From: Wuchereria bancrofti
Lineage: Eukaryota > Nematoda > Chromadorea > Rhabditida > Onchocercidae
Direction of reading: 5' to 3'
Length of the DNA: 64,000 nucleotides
NCBI GenBank assembly: GCA_005281725.1
Contig: SSBO01000001.1
Coordinates: 5,874,399 to 5,938,398 of the forward strand
The notes beneath the pieces are model-generated. The model saw nothing but the letters and a program-made list of their open reading frames with translations, was not told the origin of the DNA and ran no database searches. This document shows, one piece after another, positions 52,790 to 64,000 of the stretch. The first letter of the stretch is position 1, and every line of letters starts with the position of its first letter. Position numbers and translations under genes: made by a program.

Positions 52790-54978
52790 ATGCCAACGGT
52801 TCAGATCCAGTCGGTCGTTGGACAGCATACAGGTGGCACCACTACTACTCTAAGTACTGCTATTGCTACTGGTGAAACACCATTAATTTCAACGTCAGTT
52901 CTGGATGAAGATTTCACTCGTCGCTTGATTGAAGCTGTGAAAGCACAGCCCTGTTTATACAATCCCAGTCATGAACATTATGGGAACAAACATTCTAGCG
53001 CTCAATATAGAATTCAAGTGTGGCAGAAGCTACGTGTTGAACTTGGTTTTAAAGGTATTGCCTCTTTTGTTTGTTCCGTTTTTCCTTCTTTTTTATGTTA
53101 CAACCAATAAATGCCATTTATTAATTATCCTTTTACTTCTTTAGACATGAAATTCCATGACATTCAGTGTCATTACTTTCCTTATTCAACACTTCAATGT
53201 TTAATCACTTTGGGTTCGCTGTCGCTCTGTATTCCAATGTTCCCATGAATTTGTCATCGAGTTAAACTATTTGAACTGTTTGCTCTTTGCTTCTCTGTCA
53301 TATGATTATTGAGTCTTTTTAACAGATGACGCACATGCGTTACAAATGCAGTGGAAAAGAATACGTGATCGGTACGTACGTGAACGGAGGAAGCGACGAA
53401 ATGTTGATTCGGGTGAAAATAATCAGGTCACGCAGTAAAAGCAGAGCTTCTCTTTCATTGTTTTTTACACTGCGTTTGCTTATATCAGGTTTGCCATGAA
53501 ATTTTTTGATGTTTTGTCGATTTTTAAAATTTTAGGATTCTCTTGTTACCGGTCGTGAACGTCATGCATCAGGTGGTTCTAACTGTTCCACATCAAGCAG
53601 TGTCGTTAATGTGAACACATCACTTTCTTCACAGCAGTTCACCGAAATGATGCGATGGATTGAACCATTTTTAGTTGATGTAAGCCGAATTATCTAAAGT
53701 AATGGGTATATGCTGAATTCTCTGGAAGAGTGAACTATTCTAAATAAGAAGCAGGAGAATGTTTATCTAACAGAAAGGTGAGCAAGAATTTTTTTCTTCA
53801 CATTTGTTCAATACTTTATGCATTTTTTAGAATATGACGAGTAATGTTCATTCTACATCTCTTAGTGCACTTGCAATTTCTTCAAGTATGCAGCATCAGC
53901 AAATTCAGAATATCACTTCACAACAACCAAACGACAGTCAAGGTGAAGAAATATTTTTCATACTTCTTTAAGGGGTTCGTTCTTAAAAGCGATAAATCTG
54001 CCAACATTGTTCAAACAAGAGAAACTATCACAAAGATATAGAATTTCTTCTGCTTACAAGAAGATTGAAAACACAAATGTAATTTCTGTTCAAGATATAG
54101 AATTGAATTCCTTTTTATATGATGTATAGGTTGTTTTTGTTGCCTGCAGTCTTCGTGTCCGGACTCCTTTTGCTAATATAGCATGATAAAAAAAAATACC
54201 ACCTTCTCTCAATGACGACTGTAATTGCAAAGTTCCTCTTAGAGTAGTCTTCCATCCATATAAATTTTCTTTAAAGATTCTTCAAACTTCAAAACATGTA
54301 TTCTGGATGTTTCGCATCGTCGTTACATCCTGCAAAAGCATCAAGCGCAAGAATGCAGCGTAGACTTGCTGTTATTCTGAAATATCATTTTTTTGATGCA
54401 ATAATGAAATAGTGGCAACACTTAGGCAAATGAATCGCATGCTTTACACTTGCTTTTATTATCATTTGTCAGTACGACTGCCATACACTTTTTCTTCATC
54501 AGTAAAGACATCATGGAATCTTCACTTTTTAGGCAACTAATAATTTGTTTAATTAAGCAAAAATCTTCTTACAATTTTCACTTGTATTTTCCATTAGTGT
54601 TTCATACCCTCATCTATAATGTTTGTTCATCTTCCAATGTATGAGCCATGAACAAAACGAGAATACTTTTAAGAAACATGAAGTTCAGAAATTAGGATAA
54701 CTTTTTTGTTTCTTTTATCTTTTTATCCCCCTCAGCAGTTTCTGAATTTTCCAGGCATATTACTAAAATTTTTTGCTTTTACTTAATTTTTTTGAAGGAC
54801 AAAATGGTAGCACTCTAGCGGTGATTGCGCCAACAGGAGTCAGTAATCCTGGAACATATTTAGTACATTACAACCTTATAGGTAACGTCAAGCAAGAAGC
54901 TTCTAATCAGGGAACGTCCATTCGTTCTACAGATGGTATAACTGTAAGCAGGTAATTATTTGTGCTTTAAATTAGGAA

Positions 54979-55015
<37 letters not shown>

Positions 55016-57828
55016 GCATTCTAAAAATTTCAAGCGAATTTTTTTTTTTTGTAGTTACCAACAAACCAATCAACTTCAAATGGCGAACGCACAAGTCTCA
55101 TGTGAATACAACAACACTTTGCGAGATCATGGATTGTCGAATGGGTCGAATAGTGACAGAAATACGAATGCTCTTTCATCGTCTACCACAGGTTTCACTT
55201 CCAAACAAAACTTATATGAGTATTTCAGTTACCTACACTAGATTTAACTTTCCAAAAGAATTTTGGTATTCATTTGATTGTTCATTTATTCATTTATGGT
55301 TTTTGCTAAGGTACTGATCATTTTATCACATTTAAGAGTGGATCTTTGAGATTGTTGTTGGTTAATATTTAACTATGCGATTCTATTATGATCTAGTACT
55401 ATTATGTTTAAAGTTTAAATTATTTTTAGATAACGGAAGTCCTTGTTCGTCAACAGCGAGTAGTGAAATAGACGTTGGAACAGCCACAGCAACAGCTTCG
55501 CATTCTAGTCAAGTTGTTTTGCAACAGCGGCAGCGACAGCCTCTAACGCAACACCCTTCCAGTATGGTAATGCTGACTACTGTCCAGTCGCAGCAGGTGA
55601 TTATAAGAGATTGGCAATGAAATTCGCTGAAATTTCAACACAATTTAGTTCCACACATTAAAAAAAATTTCATAAATAAAAAGAGGTCAAGTGCTTCAGA
55701 AGCTCATGAAAACAGGCAGGTGTGTTAGAGACAAATAAAACTTCATTATTGGTAGATGTTTCGTCAACTTTTCAAGTATTTATTAATTTATCTCTTTAGA
55801 TGGCATCACCTCAACAGCAACAACAACAGCCCATTTTGTTACCTAAAGTAGAATCAAGGCCAAGAATAGGACAACAGTTACAAACATCCGATGGTGGAGT
55901 AGTAACAGTTACCGCACGAGGTGTAGCACCGGTGACTGGTGTGATTAAGAAGGATGTTAACGTCAGGACAAGTGAATTTTACCACTCTTCAGTTAGGCTA
56001 TTATTATTTCACATTGTCCTGATCGGAAGCTGCTTGTAAAATATATTTCCGTGTGGTGCCTTTGCAATTCAAGATTACTTTATGTTATTCTCACCTCTAG
56101 ATGATGGCAGTACTGTGACAATGATTATTGATCCGACAACTTTTTACCAGCATGGGTCGCAAAAAATGTAAGTGCTTAGAAATCATTACGAGTAACTGTA
56201 GGACTTTTTTTTTCTTTTTTCAATTTCGGTTTTTGTAAATCAGATGAATTAATTGCGGACTTCTGTTCTCAAAATTCGGATTGAATCTATATTCAGATTT
56301 TCTTACGCATTTGTTGGGTTTTACAAATTATGGAATTTAGCTTTCAAAAATTGACTAATCGATTCTACAAAGGTCTGTTTATTTTATAGGTATCGATTAG
56401 TAAATGTGTCAGAATTGAATACTGATGCAGTATCCACGAATAACGGCTTGTCGACAGTTTGTGGTGAATTGAAGATAGTGGGTATTCCACAGCGTAGAAA
56501 ACGTGTTGCAGCGATTAGTGTGCAAGGCATGTCAAATGGTCGTGGACAGTTAAGCGACGAAGTTCTGGATGACGGGATTTCCGAAAAAACTGTTACTATT
56601 GATCAAGGTCCGAAATTGTTTATAATGCCGAAACTTAAGTCACACAGGCACTGATTCCTTAAATTTAACTGTTTTCTTTTTTTTAGAGGTATAGATTTCA
56701 GGAACAATACCAGGGAATGAGAAAATAGTTCTGGATCAACGTCCCGCTACTGTAGCTGTAGGAGGCACAAATATCTTGGGTCATGGCGTACAACAACAAC
56801 AGGTTTGTAGTTTTTCTGATATTTCTGAACTCGATTTTATGAAATTCGAATATATTTTGAAAAGCAAACGTTTTTGGGTATCGTATTTTTCTTTCTTTTG
56901 CAGTTGCATCAGCAACAGACTCCGAACAGCTCGCATTCACATCCAGGAATCTCTGTTTCACCGCATCGTACCACTATATTGGCAGCACCTCATGCTGCTC
57001 AGTTGGGTATGATATATATAACTTATAGTATCGAGTAGCAATACAAAGTTTTTCAGAAGCTTGCAACAGCCTGCGAAAGATATTCATTGATTGGGATTAG
57101 CTTTATTCTGTTTGCTATTCCTGAGTCTTTAATATATGAAAGAAGAGAAGTCTTCCTCTTTTGCTTCATTTCTGTTAATTTGAAGAGAGCAATTCCAGGG
57201 TTACAGCAGACTTCTTCGATACCGTTGCGACAACAAACTGGGCATCGATTCGTGACACAAGCTGTTTTAGTGGAGCATCCGCACTATGCTGTACTACCAA
57301 GCCAGTCATTGCAAGAAGAACATGATGCTAATCTTGCATTTGCCAATTCAATAGCTAATTATTTGTCAAGGTTAAATGAGGATGAGGTTAATTATTAATA
57401 AATCTGATCATAAAAATCTTTTTTCTTGTTGGACTTACATTTGATTGCGTTTCAGTTGAAATTCTGTCCCAAGATTCTCACATTTCTATCAGCAACTAGT
57501 ATAAATAAATTATTAGCGATATTATTAGCGATTTGGAACATAGAGAAAATATTTGCTAGAAATTTGAGATTCTAATTAAGCTTTTTGATATGAATTCATG
57601 TTATTTAACAAGTTTCAGTACTGTTTTGCTTTTTAGAAGGCAGTGGCGAAAATGAATATTCAGCGCATACTTATGGATGCACGATTTGGTTTGGGTGCTT
57701 GCGCACGAATGATCCATGATGAAGAATTGAATGAAGCTGCTGTTGCTGCTGCTGTAGTAAGCACCGCTTCCCATGATGTTGCTTCGACACGACAGCATGT
57801 TGATGGCACGTCACGACGACTAAACTGA
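52790..57828 (+). CDS. MADF-BESS domain putative transcription regulator (complete)
   Basis: There are 14 exons: 52790-53054, 53326-53426, 53536-53679, 53831-53942, 54798-54951, 55055-55191, 55430-55596, 55800-55971, 56101-56167, 56390-56607, 56702-56802, 56904-57006, 57199-57386 and 57637-57828. They total 2,121 nt and 706 aa, with all phases consistent. Residues about 40-125 form a MADF (Myb/SANT-like) DNA-binding domain: FTRRLIEAVKAQPCLYNPSH, IQVWQKLRVELGF, then MQWKRIRDRYVRERRKRR with the conserved Trp and the basic recognition helix. The middle is Gln/Ser/Thr-rich (QQQQQQP, HQQQTP). Residues about 622-660 resemble a BESS motif (FANSIANYLSRL, then KMNIQRILMDARF). MADF-BESS proteins such as Drosophila Adf-1 bind promoters and multimerise or recruit partners through BESS. 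Expected to be nuclear. A second conserved-looking basic patch, PQRRKRVAA, lies near residue 475 and could be a nuclear localisation signal. Confidence 0.9.
54984..55012. repeat. (TA)n microsatellite in a MADF-BESS intron
   Basis: About 14 TA units lie between exons ending at 54951 and starting at 55055. The intron is only 103 nt, so length variation here would change intron size noticeably. Confidence 0.95.
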
Positions 57829-60522
57829 CCATAGCAAGCACTAAATGTTTCGAAACTTGTAAAGCGAATTCAATGGAATTTCCGTGGCTTTGTGAAGGAT
57901 ATAGCAAAAATCGGTAAAAACTTTAAAAAAAAAATCCAAATTTATGTTTTTTTCATCAACAAGCGACTAATTTTTCAAATTTAGATGAAGTCGAAATTTA
58001 AAGAATGAAGTTATAAAAAAATAAAAAAAATTATGCATTAGTAGTATTTCTACTTTGTGATTGGAAATTATTGCTATTTTCTCAGGATTGATTTTAAATA
58101 TTTTGTTTTAAACTGTGGTATGAATGTTTTAAAAAGCGGTATAACCGATGTAAGTTTGCTTCTTTGTCTGTTTTTCAACTTATTAGATTCGTACCCAAGT
58201 GTCACTTACGCAGAATTTGAAAAAAAAAAAACGAATCTGTACGATTTTTTTTTGTAAAATCATTCTTTTATGTTTCCAAAATGGTCTCAGTAAATTTAGA
58301 TCATAATTTGTCAAGTGTATGATAATTGAAGTGGTTAAGATAGACGAAGTCACTTTTGTCATTTCAATTCTGAAAATTTCATCAGATTTTTTAAATTTAG
58401 GCTTCATTTGCTACTTTGCAGCGTAAGTGGTACCAATTTGGTACTTGCGTCATGTAAATGTTTCGATGTTGTATCGTTCTTTTTTATATAACCTCATGCA
58501 GTCTGTTACATAATTTGATCTCATGTTTGATGACTAACTTTTCTGTAAGTTGTACATTCTTGATGACTATTTGCAATTTTTATGTTCGAGGTTCCATATT
58601 TATAATTATTTTTTTTTTTTTGCTAGCATATTAAAGGGACATCCCAGATCCCAGTTTTTCGCGAACAGCATTCTCCGCATGTTTTAAAGGAATTCTGAGG
58701 TAATTTTGGTATACAGTGCGTGAAGTTTCGTAGATTTCTTTAGAGATGATGATTTTTTAGATACGAATGAAATAAGTAAATTACCAGCGAAGCATAGAAC
58801 ACGAACTTGGGGACTATCAGACAATCAGTTTAGAGGAATTTAAAGCAAATACTCTTATTTCTCATTTCATTTTCTATGCCTCTTCAGTTTATTTAGAAGT
58901 CTGACCCACTGCCTTTTATTTTTGCTTTATAAACCTGTCATATTTGTTATAATTTTGTTTGCAGTACTTATAGAGTTTTGCGTGATTGCTTCCCTATTGA
59001 GCAGTTCATGGTTATTTGTTTTAATTATTTAGCCTTCCATCACTAATCTTTCAGATATTCCAGAAATTTTCTTAAACGAATTTTATTCTCGTAAAAACAT
59101 GCTGAATCCTAGACTCTACCTGAACTGAAATCAACTATGTTTTCTTTGCTCATTCGGTCTAAATCTTGTTCTTGTTTGACGGAATTGAGCAGGCAAGCAC
59201 GTCCATCTTTGTCTGAGATGGTTAGCTACTCGGAATAATGAAATAGCATAGAAACCTTGCTTATCTTGTTTATTGTGAAGTTGAGCGACCCAAAATACTT
59301 TTTATAATTTATTGTAGGGTTTATTTTGCTTTATTTGCAATTTTTTGCATTTTTGAGTTATTAATATGTGGTATATTTACTGAGGCGCGGTAGGAGTATG
59401 TGGAAAGGTACTCCAAAACTTCGCTATTTTGTAGAATTTTTCCAGTGTACTCCAAACTCGTTAAATGTTTTTTCTATATCTTAGATTGGATTGTTCTACC
59501 ATTTGCTTCTTTGTTAAGATGCACTGTGTTAAGCGGTGTTGATAGATTTTACCATTAGGGATCTTAACAGAGTCGATTTAAAATTTCTCTCGTTGAGACA
59601 ATTCACTAAATTTTTTATATGCACGCAGTAAGCTGGATGTTGTTTAATATAGGTGCATCCTAACACAAGCTCGTCCTGTTGTATAGCATACGACTGTACA
59701 GTATTGTTTTTTTTTATTTGTACACAGTGCCAAAGGTTTCGCATTTCACTGCGATTATTATGTAACATACTTTTAAATAATCACAAATTTAAAGTCTTTC
59801 ATGTTTTGCTGATTTCGATGGTTATTACTATCGAGTACACTTCGTTATTTATTGTTAAACATACGACGGCGAACTCTCTTTTGGACTGGACTTAATTATT
59901 AGCTTTCATTCATCCAGGAATAGAATTTATCGGAACGTTGTGGACAGAAATTGCAGTTGTAGAACGTGAATTTATGATGTATGGCGAAAATATCTGATAT
60001 GTACTAAGTTCAGTATCGTGATTGCGCACATAACGGTCATTTTAATTTGCTCACGTGTTTTTGGTTAGAAAATTGCTACAATCCAGTGTTTGAAGGAGGT
60101 GTGCAGTTGTTTTCCCGAGTCCGACTACATGCTGTTTTTTCAGCTTAGGCAATTATGTAAGAAGAGTCTAGGTCATACCTTTTGCGAGTAAAATTGTAGG
60201 GACTTACCAGGACTGATTTGCAAAACTCTCCAATCCAATATGCTTAGATCCATTGTTTTCTTTGGTGGAACTTCTGCTTCTATTAAAGGGTTATGTCATT
60301 ATTATATGTTTCTAGGCTGTCGAAATTGAGTTACGAGGGATTTTTCCAGGGTGTTATGGGTCGGTTATTTGTGACTTCTGGCTTATTGTTGGAAAAAGTT
60401 TGAACGTTTCTTGGCGAAGGGTTTTGTGTCATCTGTGCTTACAAACTGGATAATCTTGAAAAACAAAATCATTGTTTATTACTTTATTCGTAATAACAGG
60501 ATCAAGTTTACAGAGAGTAAAG
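57829..60522. other. 3' UTR of the MADF-BESS gene and intergenic region
   Basis: An AATAAA at 58020-58025 is a plausible polyadenylation signal for the MADF-BESS gene. The rest, up to the NDUFA10 start, is AT-rich with no frame that I can support. ORFs at 58057-58257, 58183-58407 and 59529-59895 overlap on both strands without family resemblance. Confidence 0.5.
60487..60512 (+). promoter_or_regulatory. Possible trans-splice acceptor of the NDUFA10 gene
   Basis: TTCGTAATAACAG/GATC and AAGTTTACAG/AGAG lie 24 and 11 nt before the ATG at 60523. Either would leave the very short leader typical of spliced-leader genes. Confidence 0.35.
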
Positions 60523-63500
60523 ATGGCAGGTGTACTGTGTAAATGGGCATGCACCTGTCCTCGACTGCGTACTTCATCGTCAATATTTGGTGGGACTGGA
60601 CAGTTTATCGGTCAAAAAAGAACAATTGTTGAAAAGAATAAATTAAAACTTGATCCTGATGTTTATCCAGAACCGTGGCCTTATAAACAGAAGGGGTATG
60701 CACTTTTCCTGTGTTTTGTTCAGTGGTGAGGATTGTTACTGAATGATTGGGCGGGAGGTCGTTTTCTGATTTGAAATTTTTATCATTCAGATATCGATGG
60801 CAACATGTTCTTGTTGATCGGACGCTGAAAAGATTTCATGAAAACTCGAAATTGATAGTGGTTGAAGGGAACATTGGTTCAAATAAGGTAATTTCTAATG
60901 AAGAAAGATGATAGCTGGATCCCTGTTGCTTTTGACTTCCTTTAATCTTTCTATAAAGTCCGAGATTATCATCGTATTATAGAACTGCTTAGGATCAAAT
61001 CTTTGCACTTCTAAAAATTTCATGTAAGTGATGAAGTTTCATGATGGAGTCAGGTCTATCTAAATCTCATCGTTAATGATTGATGGACAAAAATAATCTG
61101 ACGGTTGATAACAGAAATATGTTTCAAGTAAATTGCACACATAACCTCATGACAATGGAAGATTACTGTAATCGTGCTGTTTTTGGTGTTCCTTATGCTA
61201 TATTTCGCCTGTATTTTATGACTTTTGAGGCATCCTTTTTAATTTTTCATCTTATTCTGTTTAAAGCATGAATACGGTAGTATTTATCAATGAGGTTTAT
61301 TCCAGGATTTATGTATCTAAGTTATTTAAAAGGTAAAATTAGCTCCGAAAACTCACATAAATAGAATGAAGTATCTCAAATTTTTAAAAGAAGGACAAAA
61401 ATTGAAAAATAAGAAGGCGTATAAATTTGTTTTGGATAATTCTATCCTCATATCGTACATGACTTTAGTCGAATATGGCTTGTTCACTTGCTGATCGATT
61501 AGGTTTTCATTTTATTCCGGAATTTCAAATGGACGAAGTTCTGGTAGATCGTTTTGGCAACGATTACAGAAATTACTATCACTTGGTTAGTCTCGTTATT
61601 TTTGGCCAAAATAGATTTTATAAGTTATTTTAACAAATATTTGAATAAGCACTCATTTGTGGAATTATATGTTGGTTAAGAAAATATTACGGTGTCAGGT
61701 TTAAAGAGATCGGAATATTTTTTAGAAGCAAAAATTTCTTTTCATGTAATGTTGCTTATGGTTAAACTGTTTAAAGTTTTTACATGTGCAAAAGTTGTGT
61801 CTTTAGTAATGATGAGCATTGTAATGATTTTTTTCCATTTCACTCATCTTTTGTTAATCATTTTCAATTACAGTTTCCAAAATCCTTCCGTCTGTTTGAC
61901 ATAAATATGTTCTACAAGGATCCCGGCAACGACGAGACAGCAAAGATGCGTGACCGTATTCTTAGATGCAAGTTCGACCAGTATTTGAATGCTATAGCAC
62001 ATATTATGAATACTGGTAAGAATTCATCTTGTTTCGAATTACTTAAATGGTAATGTTAGGAAGTACAAGTTTTGTCGCTTATTTATGGGAGTTGCACACT
62101 TTCAGAAGATTACCTTGATAAGTGAATGTCTTCGTTTTCACAATAAAGTAGAATTGCTTTTGCTCTAAGCTTATACCTCAATGTACTCGAAATATGAAAT
62201 GAAATTACTTAACATTATTTATTGTTTTGAATTACATAGTCGTCCAATCTCATATTGTTGTTATCGCTCGATGGAAAGATAATAATTATAAATCTATCAC
62301 TCTGGCAAAATTCAGCAAAGTCACTGTTTTTCCCATTTTTTAATGAAATGTACGATAAAAGTCAGACGTATTTATTTCATTCTATTAAGCCACTTCCGAG
62401 AAAATAGTGCTGTAGTGACTTTAGGGATTAGAGTATGATAGAATAAATCAATACCAAGAATTTGTAATGGGATCATGTTTTAGTTAATCTACGGTATTTC
62501 ATTTCCAGGTCAAGGTGTTGTTTTGGAACGTACTCCACATACTGACTTTATTTTCGCCAATGCATGTCGTGCTAAAAATTACATTGGACCAGAATGTAAG
62601 AAAACAATGATTAACTCAGCAGTTTTTTTTTGTTAATTCAGGATTTTAATATTGCATGTAATTCAAAATCATCTAATATTTCTTTTCATTTGTAATTTAG
62701 TTGCTTTCTTTTTTTTTAATTCTCTAATTTTCAAGTACATTTTATTGTTTTCGGATCACAGTCTTATATACTGATTCCCAGCAAGGGAAAAATCAGATTA
62801 CAATTAAAATTTAATGATTCATAGAAGGGTCGCAATTAATTATTGAAGCAGTTAGTATGTCAAGCTTTAATGCTTTTTTAGATTTCACCTATTATTACAT
62901 CGAACGCAAGAATATGATACCAAATTGCCGTTTTTGGCCACATCTGGTTATTTATTTAGATGTGCCGGTCGATAAATGCTTGCAGAACATCCATCAGCAG
63001 GGAAATGTCTGTTTTTTTTCTTTTTTTTATGTTATGGCGAACAGCTTCTGAATTCATATTCTCTTTTTTTACTTTGTAATATTTACAGAGCTCAACTGCT
63101 TGCAAATGATTATTGTATAATGACATGAAATTAGTTAAATGAAAAATGAAATTAGTTAACTTAAATGAAATTAAGTACTTGAATGAATGACACACTTGTG
63201 TGTAACTTTTTCTCATCTCATAAAACAACTTTTTTTCATTAATTTCAGGCAGACAAAATAGCAGTTATTGACCAAACTTATTTGCAAACAATCGAGGATT
63301 CATATAAAGATGCTTTGAAAGAATTTAGGTTCATTTACATTCTTTTTGAATTCAGGTAAAATCCGTATGTAGAATATCCTGTTGAGGTACGCTAATAGGA
63401 GCATCGCGAAGAGATTTTCAAATACTGAAATCTTTTGTAGTTCTTGATGGCAAGGCATAATCTGACTTTCATTGTAGGAAGCATTCCGAAATATTGGTTT

Positions 63501-63746
63501 ACGACTGGACAGTGCCTGGAAATGTGGATAACGTCGTGGAAGATATCGAAGATATGGATTTTGATTTCTTTGAACGTCACAGAAGTGACGTTTTCGAGAC
63601 TTGGGAAGACGGAAAAAACGAACTAGAGTACTCCATTGCACGAAATTTGTACATTTTTTTTTTTCTTTTCGTAATGCGTTGGTGTATCTATCAGCAGCGT
63701 TGATGGTCGTTTGACAGCGGTGCTGCCTGAGGGTTTGATACTATAG
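60523..63746 (+). CDS. NDUFA10: NADH:ubiquinone oxidoreductase subunit NDUFA10-like (complex I, dNK-fold)
   Basis: There are nine exons: 60523-60695, 60791-60887, 61469-61585, 61874-62015, 62509-62595, 62882-63006, 63249-63328, 63478-63648 and 63695-63746. They total 1,044 nt and 347 aa, close to the usual length of about 350. An Arg/Cys/Ser-rich N-terminus should be a mitochondrial presequence. KLDPDVYPEPWPYKQKGYRW is followed by a deoxynucleoside-kinase-fold P-loop (GNIGSNKS, residues 84-91), ADRLGFHFIPEFQMD, the GQGVVLERTPHTDFIF segment, and PHLVIYLDVPVDKCLQNI. These match the NDUFA10 order (C. elegans nuo-4). The subunit is an accessory part of the complex I membrane arm on the matrix side and is not known to be a kinase in that role. 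The last intron is tentative: reading through 63648 gives a different short tail (stop after CIYQQR). Confidence 0.9.
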
Positions 63747-64000
63747 ATGCTATATTTTGATATCATGTCGTACCCGACATCATTATCCTTCTCATAATAT
63801 CTTTCTTGCAATCATTCATCTAATATTTTCAATTTGGTATTCTTCAAAATGAGAATATCTGTGTAATTAATTTATTTTACTTAAGTGTACACGAAGTTTT
63901 AACTCTATTTTGTTACTTATGGAATGAAATACAGTGGTTAATTGGAGTACCATTGAAATAATGACCACTATGAAACTAAGATTAAATAAAAATTGAAAAA
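63747..64000 (+). terminator. 3' UTR and polyadenylation signal of the NDUFA10 gene
   Basis: AATAAA at 63985-63990, about 240 nt past the stop, is the best polyadenylation signal. The segment is AT-rich and has no further ORF. Confidence 0.5.

Noticed and set aside
1..64000. tRNA, rRNA, CRISPR arrays, intact DNA transposons or retroelements
   Set aside because: I read through for clover-leaf gene patterns, regularly spaced repeats, and transposase or reverse-transcriptase motifs. None was recognisable. A computed search could still find degraded copies.

Overview
This is an AT-rich eukaryotic window with small exons separated by long introns, T-rich 3' splice sites of the TTTTCAG type and AATAAA polyadenylation signals. 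The gene families and very short 5' leaders that begin at a splice-acceptor-like site suggest a nematode. The very AT-rich, long-intron style suggests a parasitic clade III (filarial-like) genome. The species assignment is inference. Gene models were built by hand by joining exons whose splice phases agree.

Layout. (1) Bases 1 to about 30,350, minus strand: the 5' two thirds of a very large gene (21 exons found, about 1,209 codons) that reaches the SAM domain of a DLC1/STARD13-type Rho GTPase-activating protein. The RhoGAP and START domains should lie beyond the left edge. One intron is 10.2 kb. (2) About 29 to 41 kb: no recognised family. Several short coding-like blocks occur on both strands, including a phase-consistent minus-strand chain (38,366-41,179) and a phase-consistent plus-strand exon pair (37,853-40,283). 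Both are reported as candidates only. (3) 42,249-43,551, minus: a complete four-exon GILT-type thiol reductase (193 aa). (4) 43.5-49.7 kb: mostly featureless AT-rich DNA, with an unusual coding-like block at 47.5-48.1 kb. (5) 49,743-51,575, minus: a complete four-exon SRR1-like gene (299 aa). (6) 52,790-57,828, plus: a complete 14-exon MADF-BESS putative transcription regulator (706 aa), head to head with the SRR1-like gene. (7) 60,523-63,746, plus: a nine-exon NDUFA10 (complex I accessory subunit) gene (about 347 aa) with an altered P-loop.

The genes have unrelated roles: Rho signalling and actin, lysosomal disulfide reduction, an SRR1 housekeeping protein, transcription, and respiration. 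I see no functional cluster and no convincing new biological system. The points most worth following up are the unusually long N-terminal region of the DLC-type protein, the substituted P-loop in NDUFA10, the changed GILT signature, and the unexplained coding-like islands at 16.0, 37.8-41.2 and 47.5-48.1 kb.
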